From NCBI GenBank assembly GCA_937922185.1, contig CAKZUT010000225.1, positions 1 through 63,435 on the forward strand: a stretch of 63,435 bases of DNA, written 5' to 3'. The position numbers and the translations under genes were made by a program. The notes beneath the pieces were generated by a model. That model saw only the letters and a list, made by a program, of their open reading frames with translations, was not told the origin of the DNA and did no database searches. Of the stretch, positions 8,186-16,359 are shown piece by piece. Numbering within the stretch: the stretch's first letter is position 1; every line of letters starts with the position of its first letter. This stretch comes from an uncultured Neomegalonema sp. (GTDB taxonomy: Bacteria; Pseudomonadota; Alphaproteobacteria; Rhodobacterales; Rhodobacteraceae).

Positions 8186-8926
8186 TTATTCGCTGCCGCC
8201 CATGAAGGACAGGATGAACTGGAACATGTTCACGAAGTTCAGGAACAGGCCCAGCGCGCCCATGACGGCACCTTTCGCGAGATAGGCGGCACCGTCGGTA
8301 CCGGCCTGTGCGAAATACAGGTACTCGTTCTTGATCCGCTGCGTGTCATACGCGGTCAGACCCGCGAAGATCAGAACACCGATGACCGAGATGCCGAAGG
8401 ACAGCGCGCTCGATGCAATGAAGATATTCGCGATAGAAGCGAGGATCAGACCGATCAGACCCATCAGCAGGAACGAACCCATGCCCGACAGGCTGCGCTT
8501 GGTCGTGTAGCCGTAGAGCGACAGACCAAGGAACGAGACGGCTGTGATGCCGAAGGCCTGCACGATGGGTGTGTAATCCCCCGCAAAGCGCAGGAAGACC
8601 GCCGAGAGCGAGATGCCCATCAGCACCGTGAACAGCCAGTAGGTCGCCTGCACGGCCCCGATGCTCATCTTCTGGAGCCGGAAGCTCATGAAGAAGATCA
8701 GCGCGAGCGGTGCGAAGATGACGACCCATTTCAGCGGCGATCCCCACACGGCATTGGCCAGTGCGGGAATGTTGCCGAACGCATACGCCGTACCCGCCGC
8801 GACGAAAAGACCGCCGGAAAGGTAGTTGTAGACGCTCATCATATGGGTCCGCAGACCCTGATCGATTTCGGCGGCACGGCTGTGCGTGCCAACCGTGGTT
8901 GCCGCCATGCGGTCGAATTCTGCCAT
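8186..8926 (-). CDS. BAX inhibitor-1 / YccA family membrane protein
   Basis: A 246-residue inner-membrane protein with seven predicted helices and the family features in order: a SVYNYLSGGLFVAAG first helix, an MSIGAVQATYWLFT middle segment, GLTAYDTQRIKN in the sixth helix region, and GALGLFLNFVNMFQ in the last helix. Homologues regulate FtsH or act as pH-sensitive calcium leaks; which applies here is unknown. The start at 8926 is preferred because AAGGGG stands 8 bases before it. It has its own terminator and appears monocistronic. Confidence 0.92.
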   Translation of the reverse strand: MAEFDRMAATTVGTHSRAAEIDQGLRTHMMSVYNYLSGGLFVAAGTAYAFGNIPALANAVWGSPLKWVVIFAPLALIFFMSFRLQKMSIGAVQATYWLFTVLMGISLSAVFLRFAGDYTPIVQAFGITAVSFLGLSLYGYTTKRSLSGMGSFLLMGLIGLILASIANIFIASSALSFGISVIGVLIFAGLTAYDTQRIKNEYLYFAQAGTDGAAYLAKGAVMGALGLFLNFVNMFQFILSFMGGSE

Positions 8927-9068
8927 CGATTTAACCCCTTGAGGATCAGAAACTGGTTTCGGTGCGATCAATATCGCGATTGCGCGCCCGGCATTCAAGG
9001 GGCAATAGAGGGCTGCGCGCATTCTTCGCATTTTCCTTCCTGACCGCCTCGCTTCCGGGGCTTTTTAT

Positions 9069-9608
9069 ATGATCCGCTGTTTTCTGGCCCTTTCTCTGCC
9101 CGATGATGTCTCTGACGCCCTGATGGATGTGCAGGACGGTGTTCGCAATGCGCGCTGGATCGAGGAAGAGAACCTGCATCTCACCCTTGCTTTTCTGGGC
9201 GATTGCACTCCGTCGCAACTGACCGAGCTGGATGCGGAACTGGGACGTCTGCATATGGACCCGTTCGCGCTGACCCCCTTCGGCGTCGGGGCGTTCGGCG
9301 GTGGCAAGCCGCATACGCTCTATGCCGGGCTGGAAGCCTCTGAGCCGCTCACGCGCTTGCAGTCGAAGATTGCCCATGTGATTCGCGAGAGCGACATCAC
9401 CGCCCCCCGCCGCAAGTTCCACCCCCATATCACCCTGGCCCGTTGCGGGGGTGGCGTGATCCCGGCTCAGGCCATCGAGTGGACCCTGCGCCATGCCCGC
9501 TTTTCCGGCCCGTCCTTTCCGGTTCTCGGCTTCGGTCTCTACCGCTCCGATCCGGGTACAGGCGCCCCGATCTATACCGAGCTGGTCCACTATCCATTCA
9601 TGCGCTGA
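9069..9608 (+). CDS. thpR: RNA 2',3'-cyclic phosphodiesterase ThpR
   Basis: A 179-residue 2H phosphoesterase. The two catalytic HxTx motifs are visible as HLTLAFLG near residue 40 and HPHITLAR near residue 125. The enzyme opens 2',3'-cyclic phosphates in RNA and was first described as a 2'-5' RNA ligase. Length is standard (175-185). The gene is 64 bp upstream of def on the same strand. Confidence 0.93.
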   Translation: MIRCFLALSLPDDVSDALMDVQDGVRNARWIEEENLHLTLAFLGDCTPSQLTELDAELGRLHMDPFALTPFGVGAFGGGKPHTLYAGLEASEPLTRLQSKIAHVIRESDITAPRRKFHPHITLARCGGGVIPAQAIEWTLRHARFSGPSFPVLGFGLYRSDPGTGAPIYTELVHYPFMR

Positions 9609-9672
9609 CCGGCGAGATCGGCCATGCCCATCCATGCTTGCACCCGCCAGCCGACTCCCCTAAATCCGACTC

Positions 9673-10224
9673 ATGGCCATTCGACCCATCCTGCTGCATC
9701 CCGATCCGCGTCTGAAGAAGCGGTGTGAGCCAGTCGAGACTATCGACGGGGATACCCGTATTCTGATCGATGATATGTTCGAGACGATGTACGACGCCCC
9801 CGGTATCGGCCTTGCCGCGCCGCAGATCGGGGCGCTCGTGCGGGTCATCGTCATGGACTGCGCCAAGGGCGATGAGGAGGAGCCGGCACCCATCGCGATG
9901 GTCAACCCCGAAGTCGTGTGGGAATCAGACGATCTCAATGTCCATGAAGAGGGCTGCCTCTCGATCCCCGAAGAATACAACGACGTCGAGCGTCCTGCAC
10001 AGGTGCGTGTCGCTTACCTCGACGCGGACGGTGCCGCGCGGGAAATCGCTTGCGATGGCCTGCTTGCCACCTGTGTCCAGCATGAGATCGACCATCTGAA
10101 CGGCAGGCTGTTCATCGATTATCTCGGCCCGATGAAGCGCCAGATGATTACGGGCCGTATGAAGAAGCGCAAGAAAGAGCGCGCCGCCGCGAAGACCGGT
10201 GCTTCCCGGCCCACCCGCGCGTGA
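9673..10224 (+). CDS. def: Peptide deformylase
   Basis: This 183-residue metalloenzyme removes the formyl group from the N-terminal methionine of new proteins. All three signatures are intact: [10 protein letters not shown] (residues 45-54), EEGCLSIPE (about 95) and QHEIDHLNG (about 138), which supply the metal ligands Cys, His and His and the catalytic Glu. It overlaps fmt by 4 bases, coupling removal and addition of the formyl group. Confidence 0.97.
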   Translation: MAIRPILLHPDPRLKKRCEPVETIDGDTRILIDDMFETMYDAPGIGLAAPQIGALVRVIVMDCAKGDEEEPAPIAMVNPEVVWESDDLNVHEEGCLSIPEEYNDVERPAQVRVAYLDADGAAREIACDGLLATCVQHEIDHLNGRLFIDYLGPMKRQMITGRMKKRKKERAAAKTGASRPTRA

Positions 10225-11153
10225 CGTCTCACTCTGCCCCTTTGCGGGTTGCCTTCATGGGCAGTCCCGAATTCGCCGTTCCCGCCCTTGATGCCCTCGT
10301 TGGTGCGGGGCATGAGATCATCGCCGTATACGCGCAGCCCCCCCGCCCAGCCGGTCGTGGCAAGAAGCCCCGGCCCACTGCCGTCCATGCGCGCGCCGAT
10401 GTACTCGGTCTGCCCGTGCGGACTCCCGCGACTCTGCGCGATCCCGCAGAACAGGCGGCTTTTGACGCGCTCGACCTCGATATCGCTGTCGTCGCGGCCT
10501 ATGGCCTCATTCTCCCCCGGCCTATCCTTGATGCGCCCCGCTTCGGATGTCTCAATATCCATCCCTCGCTTCTGCCCCGCTGGCGCGGTGCGGCACCGAT
10601 CCAGAGGGCGCTCATGGCGGGGGATGCCGATACGGGTGTCTGCATCATGCGGATGGAGGAGGGGCTGGATACCGGCCCGGTCCTGATCCGCGAGACGACG
10701 CCCATCGCGCCGCGTGAAACCGCCGCAGACCTGCATGACCGCCTCGCTCTGCGCGGGGCCGCATTGCTCTGCGATGCCCTTGTCTCACTGACGACCGGCA
10801 CGGCGACGGAAACACCGCAGCCGGAAGAGGGTGTCCTCTATGCGCCGAAGATCGACAAGGCCGAGGCCCGCATCGACTGGATGCGCCCGGCAGGCGATCT
10901 CGATCCGCATGTGCGGGGGCTGTCGCCTTCCCCCGGCGCATGGTTCGAGGCGAGGGGGGAGCGCATCAAGCTGCTCCTCGCCGAACCATGCGCCGGAAGT
11001 GGCCCTCCCGGTACGGTTTCGGGCGAGGGTATCATCGCCTGCGGCACCGGTGCGCTGAAGCTGCTGCGTCTGCAAAGAGCCGGAAAACCGGCCTTGGATG
11101 CGGATGATTTCCTGCGTGGGTTCCCGCTGGAAGTCGGCGCGCGGGTTGACTAA
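10221..11153 (+). CDS. fmt: Methionyl-tRNA formyltransferase
   Basis: The 310-residue enzyme formylates initiator Met-tRNA using 10-formyl-tetrahydrofolate. An N-terminal formyltransferase domain contains [12 protein letters not shown] and the catalytic [19 protein letters not shown] region, with Asp in a [10 protein letters not shown] motif; a smaller OB-fold domain follows from about residue 205. The start codon is GTG within the def stop (GTGA overlap), indicating translational coupling. Confidence 0.97.
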   Translation: MTSHSAPLRVAFMGSPEFAVPALDALVGAGHEIIAVYAQPPRPAGRGKKPRPTAVHARADVLGLPVRTPATLRDPAEQAAFDALDLDIAVVAAYGLILPRPILDAPRFGCLNIHPSLLPRWRGAAPIQRALMAGDADTGVCIMRMEEGLDTGPVLIRETTPIAPRETAADLHDRLALRGAALLCDALVSLTTGTATETPQPEEGVLYAPKIDKAEARIDWMRPAGDLDPHVRGLSPSPGAWFEARGERIKLLLAEPCAGSGPPGTVSGEGIIACGTGALKLLRLQRAGKPALDADDFLRGFPLEVGARVD

Positions 11154-11204
11154 TCCCGACCCGATGCACATTTTGCCTGCCTCAGACACCGGGAGACGGG
11201 ACGA

Positions 11205-11432
11205 ATGGCATTACTTCTGGCAATTCTCGGCGGCGTGGTCGGCTATATGCTGGCCCCTCGCTATATCCGAGGCGCACAGCAGGTTCCGGCGGCGATCGCC
11301 GGAGCGGTGCTGGGCTTTATCATCGGAACATTCTTCCGCTCGATCATGGGGCTGCTGATCCCCATGCTGATCGGTGCGGCGCTGTATCTGGCATATAAGA
11401 AATATCAGGCGGGCGAGTTCGGCAAACGCTGA
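11205..11432 (+). CDS. Small glycine-rich membrane protein, function unknown
   Basis: A 75-residue protein of about three hydrophobic segments (ILGGVVGYML, GAVLGFIIGTFF, GLLIPMLIGAALYLAY) with a basic tail ending YQAGEFGKR. It is a plausible real gene: GGGAGACGGGACG lies just upstream of the ATG, it sits 51 bp after fmt on the same strand, and a strong stem follows its stop. I recognise no family. A role in the envelope is all that can be inferred. Confidence 0.65.
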   Translation: MALLLAILGGVVGYMLAPRYIRGAQQVPAAIAGAVLGFIIGTFFRSIMGLLIPMLIGAALYLAYKKYQAGEFGKR

Positions 11433-11443
11433 TCGCCGGTCTC

Positions 11444-11468
11444 ATCCGCCCCGGTAAACGGGGCGGAT
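11444..11468. terminator. Stem-loop between convergent genes
   Basis: A perfect 10-bp stem (ATCCGCCCCG / CGGGGCGGAT, loop GTAAA) separates the small membrane gene from the convergent nadX gene and touches the nadX stop codon. Neither side has a T tract, so it may be a weak or Rho-assisted bidirectional terminator or an mRNA 3'-end stabiliser. Confidence 0.5.
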
Positions 11469-12265
11469 CAAACGCCGACCCGCTCTACCCGCGCGCGCAC
11501 CGCCCGCACGACACTCATCGCCGTGAGGGCTGAAGAGGCCGGATTGTCGGGGAGAGCGTTGCCTTCGATGGCGAATTCAAACCGCCCGAACGCTCCTGTT
11601 GCCTCGATCTCATGCCGGTTCGCCATGCGGGTGGGGTCGGCGATCAGACGTACCTGCGTCCGGTCCATCCCGATCCCGGCCAGGGCGACCGTCGCCGCTA
11701 CATTAGCGTTTTTGGGATAGGCCAGAGCCGCCGCCCGCGCCGTTCCCTCGAAATGGACGGTCGCAGCCTCCAGCGTATCGAGTTCCAGCACATCCTCCGC
11801 CGCTGATCCGCGCCACCCGGCGGGTGGTTTGCGCCCGGTATAGAGAACGCTTTCCAGACCGCCGACCGAGGCCGCCGACAGCACGTCGATGGCCCCGATC
11901 GCTCCCGGCAGCAACCGTAATGCCGCGCCCCCCGCCTCTGCCGCCTGCTCCAGCGCGATGGCGAGGGCCGCATCGGCCAGCGCGCCGTTCGATACCGTCA
12001 GTATGTCGATACCGCGATCCAGCAGAGCCGCCCCATGGGCGCGCAGCCCCGGATGTCCCGCACAATCGACCGCCAGCGTCACGCCGTCGGGCAGATCAGC
12101 CAGATCGCTGATAACCGGCACATCCCCGAACACATCCCCCGCCACCGCCTCACGCCCCGGTCTGCACAGGCCACAGGCAACCCGCACCCCCGGTTCGACC
12201 CGCAGGTGCCGCAGGACTTCCGAGGCGATGGCTCCATGGCCGATCAGGACAATCGAGAGGGACAT
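11468..12265 (-). CDS. nadX: L-aspartate dehydrogenase
   Basis: A 265-residue NAD(P)-dependent dehydrogenase making iminoaspartate (or oxaloacetate) from aspartate, an alternative to NadB in NAD synthesis. The nucleotide site is at the N-terminus (VLIGHGAIASEV), followed by a VDCAGHPGLR strand and the PGAIGAIDVLSAA segment; a PKNANVAATVALAGIG motif lies near residue 185. Length matches the family. It is divergent from proC, with 81 bp between the starts. A role in amino-acid catabolism is an alternative, since no nadA or nadC is next to it. Confidence 0.88.
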   Translation of the reverse strand: MSLSIVLIGHGAIASEVLRHLRVEPGVRVACGLCRPGREAVAGDVFGDVPVISDLADLPDGVTLAVDCAGHPGLRAHGAALLDRGIDILTVSNGALADAALAIALEQAAEAGGAALRLLPGAIGAIDVLSAASVGGLESVLYTGRKPPAGWRGSAAEDVLELDTLEAATVHFEGTARAAALAYPKNANVAATVALAGIGMDRTQVRLIADPTRMANRHEIEATGAFGRFEFAIEGNALPDNPASSALTAMSVVRAVRARVERVGV

Positions 12266-12346
12266 TCCGCCAGCCTATCGCCCCGCGCCCCCTTGTCCAG
12301 CCTCACCGCCCGCGCTAACGCTTCGCCATTGAAAGAGGAGCCTGTC

Positions 12347-13192
12347 ATGCAGCTTTCCAACGCCTTTTCCGCCGATGCGCCCCTCCTCATCCTCGGATGC
12401 GGCAAGATGGGAGGGGCCTTGCTGGACGGGTGGCTGGCGAACGGCCTGCCGGGGGACGCAATCCGAATCGTCGAGCCGAACCCCGCCGAGGCCCTGCTTC
12501 GCTGCGCGCAGGACCATGGCATCGCGCTGGCGGCTGATGTCTCGGGCATCGCGGAAACGCCCGGTGCCGTGCTCATCGCGATCAAGCCGCAGATGATGGA
12601 CGCTGTTTTGCCCTTCCTCGCGGACCGTTTCGGGACCGCCCCGCTCTATGTTTCCATCGCGGCGGGCACCTCCATTGCCCGATTCCGGGCCTTGCTGGGG
12701 CAGGAGGCGCGAATCGTGCGTGTGATGCCCAATACGCCTGTTGCCGTGGCAAAAGGGGCCAGCGCGATCTTTCCCGGTGAGGGTGTGACGGCGCGGGAAA
12801 CCGGCCTCGCCGAAGCCCTGCTCGCTGCTGTGGGGGAAACCGTCCGCCTTGATTCGGAGGCGCAGATGGATGCCGTTACAGGCGTTTCCGGCTCCGGCCC
12901 CGCCTATGTCTTCCACATGATCGAGGCGCTGGCACGGGGCGGCGAGGCACAGGGCCTCGCGCCTGATCTGGCCATGCGCCTGGCCCGTCAGACCGTCATC
13001 GGAGCCGCCGCCCTTGCGGATGCAAGTGACGAGACGGCGGAAACCCTGCGTGTGAATGTCACAAGCCCGCAAGGCACCACCGCCGCCGCGCTTGACCTGC
13101 TGATGCATGAAACGGCGGGCCTCGGTGTTCTGATGACGGGAGCGGTGAAGGCCGCCGCCGACCGGTCCCGCGAATTGAGCGGAGACGCATGA
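12347..13192 (+). CDS. proC: Pyrroline-5-carboxylate reductase
   Basis: The 281-residue enzyme reduces pyrroline-5-carboxylate to proline. It has the N-terminal Rossmann motif LLILGCGKMGGALLDGW, RVMPNTPVAVAKGA in the middle, and the signature SGSGPAYVFHMIEALARGGEAQG followed by TVIGAA and SPQGTTAAALD near the C-terminus. The start at 12347 is chosen for AAAGAGGAG placed 6 bases upstream; the open frame extends 104 codons further without family similarity. Confidence 0.95.
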   Translation: MQLSNAFSADAPLLILGCGKMGGALLDGWLANGLPGDAIRIVEPNPAEALLRCAQDHGIALAADVSGIAETPGAVLIAIKPQMMDAVLPFLADRFGTAPLYVSIAAGTSIARFRALLGQEARIVRVMPNTPVAVAKGASAIFPGEGVTARETGLAEALLAAVGETVRLDSEAQMDAVTGVSGSGPAYVFHMIEALARGGEAQGLAPDLAMRLARQTVIGAAALADASDETAETLRVNVTSPQGTTAAALDLLMHETAGLGVLMTGAVKAAADRSRELSGDA

Positions 13193-13216
13193 CCGAAAGC
13201 GGTGTTTCGATAAATA

Positions 13217-13271
13217 TGTTGCATCGCAACAAAAATAATCTTGACGTTTTTGTTGCGATGCAACATATACA
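13217..13271 (+). promoter_or_regulatory. Phasin promoter inside a 19-bp perfect inverted repeat (probable PhaR operator)
   Basis: The arms TGTTGCATCGCAACAAAAA (13217-13235) and its exact complement (13247-13265) flank 11 bases that contain a -35 like TTGACG (13241-13246). A CATATA/TATACA -10 lies 17-19 bases further. Each arm holds a TTGC-N3-GCAA palindrome, the kind of TGC/GCA site described for the polyhydroxyalkanoate regulator PhaR in Rhodobacter and Paracoccus. Binding would block RNA polymerase directly. The regulator itself is not in the window, so its identity is inferred. Confidence 0.7.
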
Positions 13272-13305
13272 GTTCATCGAAACGATCCTGCTAGGAGAGC
13301 AAGAC

Positions 13306-13794
13306 ATGAGCAACGAAAAAAACTGGTTCGATCCCAACACGTATGTCGAACTGATGAAACAGAATGACTTCACCAAGATGTTCGACACCGCCACGATCCC
13401 CGGCGTCGATATGGAAGCCATGACTGCCGCACAGAAGAAAAACGTGCAGGCCATCGTCGATGCCAACCGCGTCGCATCCGAGGGCTACCAGTCGCTGTTC
13501 AAGAAACAGGTCGAAATCCTCCAGAATGGCGTCTCCGAGCTTTCGGAAGCCATGAAGGATGCTGCAACGCAGCCGATGTCTGTCGAAGGCAATGAGAAGC
13601 ACGTCGAAATGGCAAAAGCGCATTTCGAGAAGTCGGTTTCGGTCTTCAACGAGCTGAGCGAATCCGCGCGCAAGGCCAATGAGGATGCCATGGCGATCAT
13701 TCAGGCTCGCTTCAGCGAAGGTGTCGAGGAAATGAAATCCCTCGCGTCCACCTCCATGACCGCCATGAAGCCCGCCGCGAAAAAAGCCGCCTGA
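13306..13794 (+). CDS. phaP: Phasin family protein
   Basis: A 162-residue, highly helical protein of the phasin family that coats polyhydroxyalkanoate granules. It shows the usual order: an N-terminal FDPNTYVELMKQNDFTKMF segment, a long amphipathic helix pair (AAQKKNVQAIVDANRVASEGYQ), and an Ala/Lys-rich tail ending AAKKAA. The ATG at 13306 follows TAGGAGAG; the open frame begins 39 codons earlier but that part is the promoter. A terminator follows, so it is monocistronic. Confidence 0.92.
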   Translation: MSNEKNWFDPNTYVELMKQNDFTKMFDTATIPGVDMEAMTAAQKKNVQAIVDANRVASEGYQSLFKKQVEILQNGVSELSEAMKDAATQPMSVEGNEKHVEMAKAHFEKSVSVFNELSESARKANEDAMAIIQARFSEGVEEMKSLASTSMTAMKPAAKKAA

Positions 13795-13823
13795 TCGGCT
13801 TTTCTCCGGTAGCACCATGACCG

Positions 13824-13856
13824 AGCCGTCTGTCCCCAGGGGCAGGCGGCTTTTTT
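13824..13856 (+). terminator. Rho-independent terminator after the phasin gene
   Basis: The stem AGCCGTCTG / CAGGCGGCT (one G-U pair, extended into CCC/GGG) is followed by six T. It begins 30 bases after the phasin stop codon. Confidence 0.88.
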
Positions 13857-13927
13857 CTTGGGATGTCCGGGCAAACGGGTGACCATCGCGTGGCCTGCAA
13901 GGATCGAATCACGAAGGAACGCCCTCC

Positions 13928-14266
13928 ATGTCCGAAATCGACTATGATGATTTTCTCAGGGTCGATATCCGCGTCGGCACCATCGTCGCCGCCGAGGAAT
14001 TCCCGGAGGCGCGCAAACCCGCCTATAAGCTGCGGATCGATTTCGGCCCGGAGATCGGCGAGAAGAAGACCTCCGCGCAGATCACCGCCCATTACACGCC
14101 CGAAACTCTTCTGGGCCGACAGGTCATGGGCGTCGTCAATTTCCCGCCTCGTCAGATCGGTCCCGTCCGCTCTGAAGTCCTGACCCTCGGAGTCAGCGAT
14201 GAACAGGGCGGAATCGTCCTGCTTGCCCCCGATATGAAGGTGCCGAACGGCCAGCGGATGCACTGA
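13928..14266 (+). CDS. csaA: tRNA-binding domain protein, CsaA type
   Basis: A 112-residue stand-alone OB-fold tRNA-binding domain like those at the end of MetRS and PheRS. It starts with FLRVDIRVGTIVAAEEFP, has the KPAYKLRIDFG strand pair, SAQITAHYTPETLLGRQV, and ends in VVNFPPRQIG, then VLLAPDMKVPNGQRMH. CsaA proteins were reported as export chaperones and bind tRNA; the physiological role is unsettled. GAAGGAACGCCCTCC precedes the ATG. Confidence 0.92.
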   Translation: MSEIDYDDFLRVDIRVGTIVAAEEFPEARKPAYKLRIDFGPEIGEKKTSAQITAHYTPETLLGRQVMGVVNFPPRQIGPVRSEVLTLGVSDEQGGIVLLAPDMKVPNGQRMH

Positions 14267-14273
14267 TCCCGCG

Positions 14274-15035
14274 TTATCGGAACAGCGGCGGCGCGTTCCG
14301 TACCCGTGCGATCAGTCCGTGATAGCGTTCCACATCCGGGTCGGCCAGACCGTCGATGAAGAGGGGACCGCCAAGTCCCGACGCGATCGCCCGTTCCAGC
14401 GCCGTCCGAATCTGTGCCACCGGCCCCCCGCGCCGGGTCACGAAGGGCAGGGCCGGAGCCGGGGCTGTGCAATGCACAACGCGGAGCGCGGACACCGCTT
14501 TCGCCTCGTATAATCCGGCCATGGCCCAGCATACGGCGTCGATCGCCGCGCAATCGGCCTCGCCCCGGACGACGGCCCGCACCGACTCGCGATGGGCGCC
14601 CGTTTCCAGCCCCTGCCCGAAGAACGGTCTGCGCCCTGCCAGCGGGGCGACCGCCTCACGCAGGGTCTGCACACCCGACTGGGAATCATGGCCGTTGAAG
14701 GCGACGCGCGCGCCCTCCAGATCGGCCAGCGTCTGCACCGTTGTATCGGCGCGCACGATCACCATGCTCGCATAGGTATCACCGTCACAGCCGGGGATGG
14801 TGCTCACCGGCGTGGCCACCGGGTCGAGTATATCGCGATAGTGCGTGGCCCAGGGCCAGCCGCAGGTCTGGCTGAAGACCAGCCCCGGATCGTGCCAGCC
14901 CGTCCCGGATGACAGTGCCTCCGGTGCTTCGATTCCTTGCGCCCGCAGGCCGTCACGCACTGCGTGCCAGAAAGCATCCTGCGCGTCCCGCATCTCGGGC
15001 CAGTTATACATGGGCAGTGTCGCCGACGGCCTCAT
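14274..15035 (-). CDS. PhnD-like substrate-binding protein without signal peptide
   Basis: A 253-residue protein of the PhnD/SsuA/transferrin-like periplasmic-binding fold. Recognisable parts are the N-terminal LPMYNWPEMRDA strand, LVFSQTCGWP, ADLEGARVAFNGHDSQSGVQ and GEADCAAIDAVCWAM. No signal peptide or lipobox is visible and no transporter genes adjoin, so it may be cytosolic or an orphan. Its start overlaps the stop of the truncated desaturase gene (ATGA). Phosphonate-type ligands are typical of the family, but the ligand here is unknown. Confidence 0.8.
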   Translation of the reverse strand: MRPSATLPMYNWPEMRDAQDAFWHAVRDGLRAQGIEAPEALSSGTGWHDPGLVFSQTCGWPWATHYRDILDPVATPVSTIPGCDGDTYASMVIVRADTTVQTLADLEGARVAFNGHDSQSGVQTLREAVAPLAGRRPFFGQGLETGAHRESVRAVVRGEADCAAIDAVCWAMAGLYEAKAVSALRVVHCTAPAPALPFVTRRGGPVAQIRTALERAIASGLGGPLFIDGLADPDVERYHGLIARVRNAPPLFR

Positions 15036-15391
15036 CCGCGCCGCAGGAACGGATGGACCACTCCCTCCTTCGCACGCAGGGCATCCCAGTCCCGCCGCGC
15101 CATATAGGCGCTTTCCGGGTCGTCATAGGGGGCCGTCAGGCTCGCGTCGCGGTGATGTTTCAGGTGGCTGCGCCTGAACACACGATAGGGGATGAACAAT
15201 CCTGGGGCCGGGTGGCCATGCAGGGCCTCGTGCTGCAACGAGGAATGCAGGGTCACGAAATATCCCGCCACCGGCACGAACCACAGGCCGAGATTTCCGT
15301 GCAGGAGACAGGCCGCGCCCCAGCCGAAACAGCAGAGCGCGAGAATGGCATATGTGGGCCACTCGATTCCTGTCCGTGTCGTATCCGTCAT
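15032..15391 (-). pseudogene. Fatty-acid desaturase remnant
   Basis: The 119-residue frame contains pieces of a membrane desaturase: IEWPTYAILALC, the first His box LQHEALHGHP (residues 52-61), GLFIPYRVFRRSHLKHHRD with the second His box, and PYDDPESAY. Normal members are about 280-320 residues. Here the stretch between the HGHP and GLFIPY motifs is missing, and the frame ends after the DPES region so the third His box is absent. I read this as an internal deletion plus 3' truncation; the phnD-like gene overlaps its stop. An unusual short functional protein is less likely. Confidence 0.7.
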
Positions 15392-15511
15392 GTGGCGTTG
15401 TTCTCCTCGGCAATACGGGGAAGAACCGTTTGAACAGATTCAGACTACAGACAATCGCGATCCGGTTGAACCATGAAACGCGCGGAGTCCGGCACCGGGC
15501 GGGCATCGGAC

Positions 15512-15540
15512 AAAAAAAATGCCCGGCGCGAAGCCGGGCA
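15512..15540 (-). terminator. Rho-independent terminator of the DUF1127 gene
   Basis: Read on the minus strand, a GC-rich 7-8-bp stem (GCCCGGCTT / cgcGCCGGGC) is followed by ATTTTTTTTG. It starts about 30 bases after the stop of the gene at 15571-15801. Confidence 0.88.
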
Positions 15541-15570
15541 GTTCGGGAAGAGTGGTCAGGCGGGAAGAGA

Positions 15571-15801
15571 TCAGAGCACCGTCCGGGCAGCCATTTCGTT
15601 GCTGATGCGCTCGATATCGACACGGATAACGCCGATATCCTCAAGCTGGGCATCCGACAGGCGCGACAGCTCGTTGCGGGTGTTGGCGATGACGAAGCGG
15701 CGCTTCAGGAACAGGGCCGGGGCGTCGAAGATGGCGCGGGCCGCGTCAAAGAAGGAGGGACGGACGGCTGCGGAACGGGCCGCGTAATCGATGGTGGTCA
15801 T
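15571..15801 (-). CDS. DUF1127 family protein
   Basis: A 76-residue protein whose C-terminal half is the DUF1127 motif: RRFVIANTRNELSRLSDAQLEDIGV, an arginine-rich helical segment ending in an IGVxR turn. The N-terminal part is Ala-rich. Small DUF1127 proteins in Rhodobacterales interact with RNA or affect C1 metabolism and stress in other species; the role here is unknown. It has its own terminator and a palindrome 56 bases upstream that matches the phasin operator. Confidence 0.88.
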   Translation of the reverse strand: MTTIDYAARSAAVRPSFFDAARAIFDAPALFLKRRFVIANTRNELSRLSDAQLEDIGVIRVDIERISNEMAARTVL

Positions 15802-15856
15802 TGCTCATGCCTCGAAGAAGGGAATTGCCGTTTGGCTTGGAGGGTGAGATAGCGAT

Positions 15857-15875
15857 TTTGTTGCGCCGCAACAAA
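15857..15875. promoter_or_regulatory. Palindromic operator TTTGTTGC-N3-GCAACAAA
   Basis: A perfect 8-3-8 palindrome lies between the divergent DUF1127 and gapR genes, 56 bases from the DUF1127 ATG and 131 from gapR. Its TTGC-N3-GCAA core with flanking A/T run is the same as each arm of the phasin operator at 13217-13265. It is likely a site for the same regulator, inferred to be PhaR. Confidence 0.65.
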
Positions 15876-16006
15876 TGCCGGATCGGCAAAGCCGGTATGC
15901 ACCGAACGCATGGAACCGCGCCTCTGGATGGCATGAGTCTTGGCTCTTGCAGGGTGCAGCGTGTACGACTATCCGAAAGGCCCCGAACCCGAACACGGCG
16001 AATATC

Positions 16007-16276
16007 ATGGCAGACGACGACAGCTTCTCGACCACCTCCGTCGCGGCGGATCACCTCAAGCAGATCATCGAACGCATCGAGCGTCTGGAGGAGGAGAAGA
16101 AAGAGGTCGCCGAACAGATCAAGGAAGTCTACGCCGAAGCCAAGGGCAACGGCTTCGACACGAAGACGCTCCGCAAGATCGTCGCGATCCGCAAGAAAGA
16201 CCCCAATGAGCGGTCGGAGGAAGAGGCCATGCTCGACCTCTATCTTGCCGCTCTGGGGATGTTGCCGCAGTCATAG
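16007..16276 (+). CDS. gapR: GapR family nucleoid-associated protein (DUF2312)
   Basis: An 89-residue protein matching GapR, which clamps overtwisted DNA ahead of polymerases. Visible motifs: [21 protein letters not shown] (first long helix), [29 protein letters not shown], and a C-terminal [14 protein letters not shown] helix. The ATG at 16007 gives the standard length; the frame is open 44 codons further upstream without similarity. The SH3 gene follows with a gap of 83 bp. Confidence 0.93.
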   Translation: MADDDSFSTTSVAADHLKQIIERIERLEEEKKEVAEQIKEVYAEAKGNGFDTKTLRKIVAIRKKDPNERSEEEAMLDLYLAALGMLPQS

Positions 16277-16359
16277 GCGTGCGCGTCACGGATTTACCGT
16301 GTTATCCGCTCAGCATGGCGTGTAAGCTGGCCCTGATTTTCGCAAGGAGGTTGTGCGCC

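Noticed and set aside
15940-16209. A lipoprotein-like start ([12 protein letters not shown]) upstream of gapR
   Set aside because: It has a lipobox-like LAGC but no hydrophobic signal region, and runs out of frame through gapR; chance is more likely.
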